This document shows positions 57,138-64,000 of a stretch of 64,000 bases of DNA, piece by piece. The first letter of the stretch is position 1. The number at the start of each line of letters is the position of its first letter. Location of the stretch: contig WFMF01000549.1 of assembly GCA_011033025.1 (NCBI GenBank), positions 1 through 64,000 of the forward strand, given 5' to 3'. The translations under genes and the position numbers were made by a program. The notes beneath the pieces are model-generated. The model was given only the letters and a program-made list of their open reading frames with translations. It was not told where the DNA came from and did not search any database. Source of the DNA: Beroe forskalii (Eukaryota; Ctenophora; Nuda; Beroida; Beroidae).

Positions 57138-60100
57138 TTAAGCTCGTATCTTCCTGCATATCTCTGCAGTGTACTCAGGATTGGTAGCACGGCCTCCTAT
57201 GTCACCCGTTACCACTTTCCTTTCCTGGAATGAAGGAGGTGTAGTGAGTAGTGATTGCTTTAGTTGCAAAGCATGAAATATTGGAGCTTGATGATTACCC
57301 CTAGGACCCAGTTATAATCACAAATAATCATGGACCGATTCGAATAACTGATGACTACCCCTCGGGTAATGGAAAAGAATCACAAATAATCAAGGACCCA
57401 ATTTTAGAAGAATATTAAAATTTATCATCTCTATTCCGTCTAGAAGGATCTCCTACCATGAGAGTTGAGAGGACAGCCTTCTCGATGAGATCAGCCTGAG
57501 ACTTGAGTTCCAGGTGACGTAACATCATCAGACCTGACATCAGCAGAGCCGTGGGGTTGCCTTTATTCTGAAACATTTGATTTGAAGATTCTAGAGAAAA
57601 AATGAACTTCCTTTATTCTGAAAGCATTGCAAAATAAATCGTTTTTGAAGATTCCAGAGAAGATTCCAGAGAAAACATGAACAAAAGTTCATTTCATTCT
57701 TAATTGTTTGATAACAGTTACGAGACGCCATTTAACTGGATTTTCTCACAGGAAAATTTCAGTTTTTTACAAAATGGAGGCCACAGGGCAAAATTGCATT
57801 TAAATTCATTCTAACTCGATTACTTTCACAACATGGCGCTCAGATAATCTGATCATGACAGCTGGTAAAACTTGGACCAATCAGGACTGACTTCATGACC
57901 AAATCCACCAATAGAACTCGAACCTTGTCACGAAATTTGATTTTAATGAACCTGGTCGTTAATAAGAATGGGAGTTTGTTCACTAATAACCAGGTTTCGA
58001 ATCATGAGTTGCAGGATGTAAAACTCATGGCAAAAGTGACGTCATTATCATCATCTAGAATGGTGTATTGATAACGTAAAATATCCCGTTACTGGTGAGC
58101 AGCAATCCTGTGATAGCCAGGAACTTACCATACCTTACCATTAACAGCTGTGTTCATTGTAACTCCATTTTAACATTTCCCACGTACGGCAAAATCCAAT
58201 CAACACCAAATAATAAGGTGACATGATTACGGGGTGACTTAATCCAATAACCACGAAACAAATCACGCCATGTTGTCCAGCAAAACCAATATAAAAGTCC
58301 TCCGCTCTCTGCAGAACCACTTCTACCGAACTCAAGTCTACCACGCACAACAACACCAAATCTCTCTCTCAAGTGTTCTCGCTGTTGTCACTCTCCTACA
58401 CCGATATGCAGCTGACAACACTCCTGCTCTCCCTGACACTGCTGACAACAGCTGCTCACGCCAGTGTGGGCATGTGTATCCATGACAACAAGATCTACCT
58501 GGAGGGCGAACAGTTCACGGATCAGTGCAGCATGTGCGAGTGCGAGGCTGATGGAAAAGTCACGTGCGACGGTACGTGAAATACAATGATTTCAATTTAA
58601 TTTAAACGAGTTAATGATCATTTTGTTTTCCAATAGCATCTACCCCGATGTGTATACGTATCAAGTCATAATATCTTTGAATCAATGTTGTCAAATCGTC
58701 AACAATGTACATGCTCCAAATCGGTCAAGAACAGTTTCATGAATCTGATACTCTTTACTCCCCCTAAACCTTCTCTCTCAGTTAAACTCTAAACACCCCT
58801 AAACCATATCTCCTTCCTCAGGTAAACTCTGTCCTCCCTGCACCTACATGGGACCTACAGGAAGACCATCAGTACCACCGGACAGTATAACGACGGGTGT
58901 AACAACTGTATCTGCACCATCACTGGCGAGGCTCTCTGTACGGACATCTACTGCCCCTCACAAGTGTCATGCTACCAATGACGAGGGGATCATGGGATGG
59001 ATCCCCTTCGATGCATCCCTGACTCTAAAGTCGGAGAAGGAGGGGTGTGTCAAGGTGTGCACGTGCAAACCTAACAGGTTCTGGTTGGGATCAGCGCTGT
59101 ATGAGTGTGAGGATAAGTGCGAGTAAAGGGCGTCAAATGGGGACATTGTTGAGAAACAGGACATTGTTGATTATGAGTATGCAGCATTATAGCATCCAGG
59201 TTCCAAGACTTTATTGGAGTTTTGATAATGTTTTTTGATCTGAAGTTAACTTAGCGTTCGGAGTGCATGTATTAAAAAAATATTGAGCAATCACTGAGCA
59301 ATTAACAATGACACCGAAGGACGAGTTGTTAATTGACACTCCCGGGCGATTATCAACTTTATTCATTCATGAGCCAGATGCTTAGATCGTACCACACAAT
59401 TTTGTTTGTAATTATCCCGACGATAAATAATGTTATATTTACATTTGTACGGTATTAGAAATGCCATTGTTTAAAAAATGTTTAAGACGCTGTGTTTCTT
59501 TTTGATATTCCAGAAATTGAAATATGAATTAAATCGATTGAAAAGCAAGTTAAAATACTGTAGACTTATGCACTATAAAAACCTCAGGACTTGAGGCATA
59601 ATGCATATTGCATATAATTTCCTTACGTCTATTTTACGAGTCCCTCATTTCAGCACGAGAAGCTGTTATGGCGTTAATGCGTTATTTTTTAACATTTTCA
59701 TTCGCTTTGAGAGCAAATATGTTCCCAGGCACTTGTTCATTTGTTCAAGCATTCTTAAAAACGACAAAAACAACCCCATAGCCTGGTCATTGGCCTACCT
59801 TAAATACGAATAATTAAAATACTCGTCTGTGTAACCTGAAACAGCCCTGAACTTCGCACAGCAGACAATAGAAGAATAAAGTGGGTATCGAATGACACTC
59901 GGTGTCGCTGCTAAATGCGGCTAACATCTGTGCACTATTTCATACAACTACACAAGATTCCTACGCACAAATATAGCTGATTCTTATACATAATTTATTA
60001 TAGTATGTTGTGGGACGTTGTTATCTCTGATCTATGAATGTTATACTTATCTTTTTGTATTTTCTCGTAACAACGTTAACCTCAACTCATTGCGTCATTA

Positions 60101-63100
60101 ATTTGTTTGGTTATCAGGCTTTTCGTTTTCCTGGCGAATCTTGGTTCTAATTATATTTCATCATTTCTTTATTTCGCTTTTTGAATTTTATGAATTAAAT
60201 TACGCCTTACTAATGGTTGGTTGTCTGACTGGTAGTCAGTACAACCAAATTATTCTTTAGTGTCAGACTGGTTGTCCATGCAACCAAATTACTCGTTAGT
60301 CATTCGATATTAGAGGCCTTATGAATGACGTCCCAAGGTTATTATTCTGAATAATACTATGATGCGTTTCTTTACTTTTGTGTTTCATTCAAACCAGAAC
60401 ATAGAATCCCGGACAGATTGCTTCTTTAATTTTCATAGCATGCTAACGTATATCTCACTATACAAAATACATCATGTACAAGCTATAGAATATACAATAC
60501 ATTATACAATATACAGTACACAGCAGCAACTTTTCAAACAACAGTTGCAGCTTCATAGCAATAACCAGTATTAGCTTTCTAAGACAACGAATGAAGTGTG
60601 GTATACAGTGTCACCATGGTGACTCGACCTTTCAAGAGCAGAGTTTTACGCCGCGCAAGATCAATTTCTGTGGCGCGTGATAGCGCTCAAATGTGCTTTA
60701 CTGAGTGAACTACGCAAAAATAACATTTGTGCGCACTGTCAAGTACCACAAAAAGCATGGCGTAATACGCCGCGCCTAAAAAGGTAAAGACACTACAGCT
60801 AGTGTTCAGTATTTTATGTGGTGACGTGTGTTGCTCACAGTAGACAGTACCTTCTTCGTGGAATGGATAATTTTGACTTCCAATTTGAATTGTGTAGTGA
60901 GTAGATGCCCATATTTGTGACATTTCATAATCTATATTCTCCTTAGTTCTAATATATAATCTCTATAAATTTGAAGTGGGTACTGAGTAGCATAAGTAGG
61001 AAAATGTCGACTCGAATTCTCCTCCCATTTTCATTCTTCCAATAACTTCCCTTTATTCTATGCTTGTGAGGTTGTGACATGCTGATCTCCTTTATATTTA
61101 CAGTACTCAATTTGACGTACGACTTGACAGTGTTTTAAATTCACTGCAAATCTCAGTTAAACGTTGTAGATTGTAAAATCGGGACAGTTATTTCAACCAT
61201 TTTCAATATTAGCAAAACCTTTATGAGTTGATTCCGACCGTCAACCTCTCAATGGTGATAGATCATTGAACCTACAACGCTAGTCACATGGCCTTTAAAA
61301 TAACTTAATTAAATTCGACAATTATGTGTGAATTTGCACTATAACCACACAGACTTCTACTGAATACCCCTATTGAGTGCATTTCTGCGGTAATTGCAGC
61401 CGCCTTGTAACATGTTCTATGTTCGAGTATCTTTGTGCTTATGTGATGTTGTAACTACATTTTTAACTTTTCGACCATTTTCTACAAGTACATGTTATTG
61501 TTCAATGTTCAAGAACGTTTTGTGAAAAGGTTTTGTTTATTCGATAGTTTATAACAGATACTACACAGTACATTTACGAAGTTTTTCTTTGCATTCATGA
61601 ATTCTTAGTTTCAACGAATCGAAAAGCCTAGAAAGCTATTTTCGTCTCTATCACCTGGCGCCAAAACGTACACTGAACTAGTGCACTATAATTCAGTGAT
61701 TTTTGAGCGTGATGATCTTTTTCATTAAAGTTGTACGGTATAAAAAGTCAGTGGACCAGGTGGCCAGTGAATTGAATTCCAAGTGAAATCATATATGATC
61801 TGATTTTAACTCTATATCATGTCAAAATCCAATCAAATGGTGAATTTTCGGGAAGCCAATGTATTTACAATAATAAAAAGTTTGCTACCATTAAAATCAT
61901 GTTGCTTACGTGTTCCGTAAGATCATCAGCAGTTCCGTGGACTGCTTCGTAAATAGCGATACCACCACTTCCCATGTTACCACTAGGAGCGAGGCCCAGT
62001 CCACCGATCAAACCTGAAAGTATATTGAATCCAATTTAAAGAAATACCTTTCGAATGTTTGATAAAGGAGTAGTTTAACCAATGTTCAGGACCAGTTGTA
62101 CAATGTACAACACAACGTGATACATAAAGCCTTTGCAATTTGAGGCTACTTAGTTCAGACAGGAACATATGACGCATACCAGGTAGATGCACGAATTCCT
62201 GAACTAAAGAGTCGCTCAGTAACGATATATCAGTTGCTGTCAGCAGGACTTTTCCTACTTCGCGATTATAGTACAACTACAACTCTACAAGTTGCATAGA
62301 TACGTTTTCATGTGTTGTTGTTACTGATGAAGCGGGCTAGGATAAAGTTCGATTCAAGCACCTTGTTCTCAAAATGGGCCAAACCACGGATTTTCGGGTC
62401 TGGAGAACTTTACAGAGTAACCATGGAGACGAGTGAAGAACAGTGGAATCAGCGTGGACCCTCCCTAGTAGGCTACCACCCAGCCCTTGCAACGCTGCTG
62501 GGTTCCGTCATGGACAAATACTACAACCCCACTCATCTGACTTACAAACGGAAGTTGGTTAACTTGACGGACGGAGGGATGGTGGCGGTGGACGAGATAA
62601 CGGACCACACCGCCACGCCAAACCCCGCCCTCCCCAACATCCTCCACCTGCCGGGCGGCGGGATGCACACCTTCTCCCCGCGAACCCGCCGGATCTCCGA
62701 CTGGTTCCTGCAGGCGGGGTTCCCCGCCGTCTACATCGCTAACAGGCGGGGCTGCTGTCACGTGCCCCTCTACACTCCCCGTATCTCCTTGTTTGTAAAG
62801 GAGTATAACGACACCCCCCAGATAGTGGACCGTTTAGTCGCAGATCAGCCTCACAAGAAGTGGATACTGATTGGGAGTTCTCTGGGGGCTGCTCAAGCAC
62901 TCGACTACCTGTCTCACGCGAGTTCAGACAGAGATGAAGTGATCGGAGGTGTGTTTGATAGTTCGGTCTTCAATGGGGCCCGGTGGCTGAATACCATGCT
63001 GAACGACAACTGCTACACCATCCGTAAAATCATCGAAATAAACATTAAATTGTGGGCCCGGGAAGTTTTTAAGAACCCAGCAAATGATCAGGTTAGAGAA

Positions 63101-64000
63101 GAAATAGCCCGACTTGTAGATAAGGACAAGTTCACGGAGAAAAACATAAAATCCCTGAATCGGGATGAGTTGGTACACCTCCTCTATTACGACCTTATGG
63201 CCAACATGTGTCGAGACAGCTCAATACCCCTCAAAACACCGGAGGACTTCCACATGAACGCTTTCCCCTACTACACCAACGCCACGCGGTCCTTCATGAA
63301 GATCAACAAGCCGGTTGTCATGGTGATCAGCCAGGATGACCGCATGGCAGAGGTGGTGGAGGAGGATCTCAGTGTCATGATGGAGAACCCTAATCTGTGT
63401 CTGTGGATGTATGCGGGGGGCGCGCACATGCGGTACACCGCCTCCTACTTTCCTTATCACTCGTTTCTCAAGGAAGTGTACTTGGAAAACGTTAATTTGT
63501 TAGCTACATCACAGTTATAATCGAATGTTCTAGTGTGTGTGATTGATTTCATAGATTTTTGAATTGTGTTTGAAACCTTCTCAGAAATAACTGACAGTAT
63601 AGCAAGAATCATTTTGTATCATCAAACAACTATTTAATTATTCATATATGAAAAGTATTATAACCATGGTGTCTCGACCTTTAGCTTTTGAGGCATAACA
63701 TAAAAGAGCACGTTTGCGTGATATCACTCGCCGTGAAAAAAGTGCACAAGCTTGTCGTGATACGCCGCGCCTCAAAAGGTTGCGACAAGACGGCCAATTT
63801 AATGGTCAGTCTGAATACCTGAGGTGAGGTCGCTGAGGATGTCCCCGTAAAGGTTCGGCATGACCATCACATCGAACTGGGAGGGGTCTTTGACGATCTT
63901 CAGAACGGCAGAGTCTAGATACATCTCCCGGTACTTGATTTGAGGGTACTGAGATGAAAAGGCGGTTGAGATGACGTCATCATCATAGCTCAAAGTAGTA
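57138..64000 (-). CDS. IDH3A: NAD-dependent isocitrate dehydrogenase, alpha-type subunit (3' exons, partial)
   Basis: Four in-phase exons are present: 63819-63948, 61910-62013, 57457-57567 and 57138-57224; the 5' part lies beyond the window. The protein reads [100 protein letters not shown] and ends [29 protein letters not shown] and the HGTA motif are conserved metal- and NAD-binding features of the isocitrate/isopropylmalate dehydrogenase family, and the C-terminus fits the catalytic alpha subunit of the mitochondrial TCA-cycle enzyme. Intron 61909 to 57568 (minus direction) hosts the VWC gene, and the next intron up hosts the ABHD gene. The acceptor of exon 57457-57567 is duplicated. Confidence 0.93.
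57561..57665 (-). repeat. Duplicated IDH3A acceptor
   Basis: On the minus strand GATTTATTTTGCAATGCTTTCAG-type sequence + AATAAAGG at about 57610-57620 precedes the true ATGTTTCAG + AATAAAGG (57560-57570) by 50 bp. The flanks share CTTTATTCTGAAA and GAAGATTC. Shorter AGAAGATTCCAGAG repeats follow. Confidence 0.85.
58037..58078. repeat. TGACGTCA dyad element
   Basis: GTGACGTCATTATCATCATC, TAGAATGGTGTATTG, ATAACGTAA. Same layout as 25183-25223 and 30407-30450. Confidence 0.6.
58290..58297 (+). promoter_or_regulatory. TATA box of the VWC gene
   Basis: CCAATATAAAAGTCC, with TATAAAAG about 115 bp upstream of the start codon at 58406 and a CCAAT overlapping it. Confidence 0.55.
58406..59126 (+). 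CDS. Secreted VWC-type cysteine-rich protein
   Basis: Two exons, 58406-58571 and 58822-59126, give about 156 aa. [19 protein letters not shown] is a signal peptide. Exon 1 encodes a von Willebrand factor C-like module ([34 protein letters not shown]), finished by KLCPPC. The exon-2 end, [20 protein letters not shown] followed by ECEDKCE, is also cysteine-patterned. Between them the continuous frame is Pro/Ser/Thr-rich and cysteine-poor, whereas the next frame reads [20 protein letters not shown] then IYCPSQVSC, a clear VWC-like module. Two compensating one-base shifts, near the GGG at 58850-58852 and near 58955-58975, would reconcile them, so the middle is probably misread or has shifted. The gene is nested antisense in an IDH3A intron. 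A partial copy of the exon-2 acceptor lies at about 58761-58790. Confidence 0.8.
58761..58835 (+). repeat. Duplicated VWC exon-2 acceptor
   Basis: CCCCTAAACCTTCTCTCTCAG + TTAAACTCT at 58761-58790 is followed by CCCCTAAACC...TTCCTCAG + GTAAACTCT at 58796-58830. The AG of the first copy is at 58780-58781, the true one at 58820-58821. Confidence 0.85.
59130..61900. other. IDH3A intron, AT-rich
   Basis: No exon recognised. GGTTGTCTGACTGGTAGTCA with GTACAACCAAATTA at 60218-60255 is followed by a worn second copy to about 60297. A MITE lies at 60612-60793. Confidence 0.4.
60612..60793. mobile_element. MITE family C, copy 1
   Basis: ACCATGGTGACTCGACCTTT with GTTTTACGCCGCGC faces GTAATACGCCGCGCCTAAAA and AGGTAAAGAC. 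A related copy lies at 63665-63790. Confidence 0.65.
62327..63520 (+). CDS. ABHD-type alpha/beta hydrolase (intronless)
   Basis: A single-exon frame from ATG 62312 (or 62327, MKRARIKF, or 62423, METSEEQW) to 63520, up to 402 aa. It shows [20 protein letters not shown] (oxyanion side), the nucleophile elbow in [20 protein letters not shown] (GSSLG, Ser nucleophile), an acid region [20 protein letters not shown] and a catalytic His in [20 protein letters not shown]. It belongs to the ABHD1/3/15-like hydrolase group, several of which cleave phospholipids or acyl groups; substrate unknown. Lack of introns, GC-richer coding sequence than its surroundings and a position inside an IDH3A intron on the other strand suggest a retrocopy that kept a full frame. 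No poly(A) tail was seen. Confidence 0.82.
   Translation: MKRARIKFDSSTLFSKWAKPRIFGSGELYRVTMETSEEQWNQRGPSLVGYHPALATLLGSVMDKYYNPTHLTYKRKLVNLTDGGMVAVDEITDHTATPNPALPNILHLPGGGMHTFSPRTRRISDWFLQAGFPAVYIANRRGCCHVPLYTPRISLFVKEYNDTPQIVDRLVADQPHKKWILIGSSLGAAQALDYLSHASSDRDEVIGGVFDSSVFNGARWLNTMLNDNCYTIRKIIEINIKLWAREVFKNPANDQVREEIARLVDKDKFTEKNIKSLNRDELVHLLYYDLMANMCRDSSIPLKTPEDFHMNAFPYYTNATRSFMKINKPVVMVISQDDRMAEVVEEDLSVMMENPNLCLWMYAGGAHMRYTASYFPYHSFLKEVYLENVNLLATSQL
63665..63790. mobile_element. MITE family C, copy 2
   Basis: ACCATGGTGTCTCGACCTTT and AGCTTTTGAGGC are mirrored by GATACGCCGCGCCTCAAAAG and GTTGCGACAAG. Matches 60612-60793 at both ends. Confidence 0.7.

Overview
The window is metazoan nuclear DNA: AT-rich, with genes split by GT-AG introns, long repeat-rich introns, genes nested inside introns, a 5'-truncated non-LTR retrotransposon and many short palindromic MITE-like elements. 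LRRC72 (a ciliary-type gene), PQBP1, ARF6, IDH3A, a three-RRM hnRNP F/H protein and an LDLa-type GPCR all fit an animal. I favour a marine invertebrate, possibly non-bilaterian, but cannot fix the phylum. No retrovirus-, LTR- or Polinton-like element and no CRISPR array was seen.

Layout. 0-6 kb: degenerate minisatellite and two LINE fragments. 6.95-16.14 kb (+): LRRC72 in seven exons; its 7-kb fourth intron holds an intronless LDLa-repeat GPCR on the other strand (10.0-13.2 kb). 18.0-20.7 kb (+): monoacylglycerol-lipase-like alpha/beta hydrolase. 23.4-34.8 kb (-): ARF6, six exons placed, with a disrupted switch I and one odd donor. 35.6-37.2 kb (-): intronless membrane-anchored coiled-coil protein. 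37.7-39.0 kb: nest of palindromic elements. Then, all on the minus strand: TMA7 (39.3-39.9), PQBP1 (40.6-42.1), dUTPase (42.8-43.9), hnRNP F/H-like (44.5-56.1) and the 3' part of IDH3A (57.1 kb to beyond the window end). A secreted or GPI-anchored LU/Ly6 gene (+) is nested in an hnRNP intron. A VWC-type cysteine-rich secreted protein (+) and an intronless ABHD hydrolase (+) are nested in an IDH3A intron.

The most striking pattern is that tandem or direct duplications repeatedly sit on exon-intron boundaries, copying the splice site with a few exon bases. About 11 of the roughly 80 splice sites I could place show it. The extreme cases are a 2.7-kb array of about 80-85 copies of a 32-bp unit carrying exon end plus GTAAGT in the LU gene, and a 33-bp array of 11 units in LRRC72 whose first seven units stay in frame. 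Smaller cases sit at ARF6, dUTPase, three hnRNP splice sites, VWC and IDH3A, and a 13-bp direct repeat flanks a PQBP1 intron. This could be splice-site redundancy, a fossil of intron gain or boundary sliding by tandem duplication, or a local mutational bias; the sequence alone cannot decide.

Several otherwise well-conserved genes (GPCR, dUTPase, VWC) need one-base shifts in or near short homopolymers, so residual assembly indels are likely and reading-frame oddities should be judged with that in mind.
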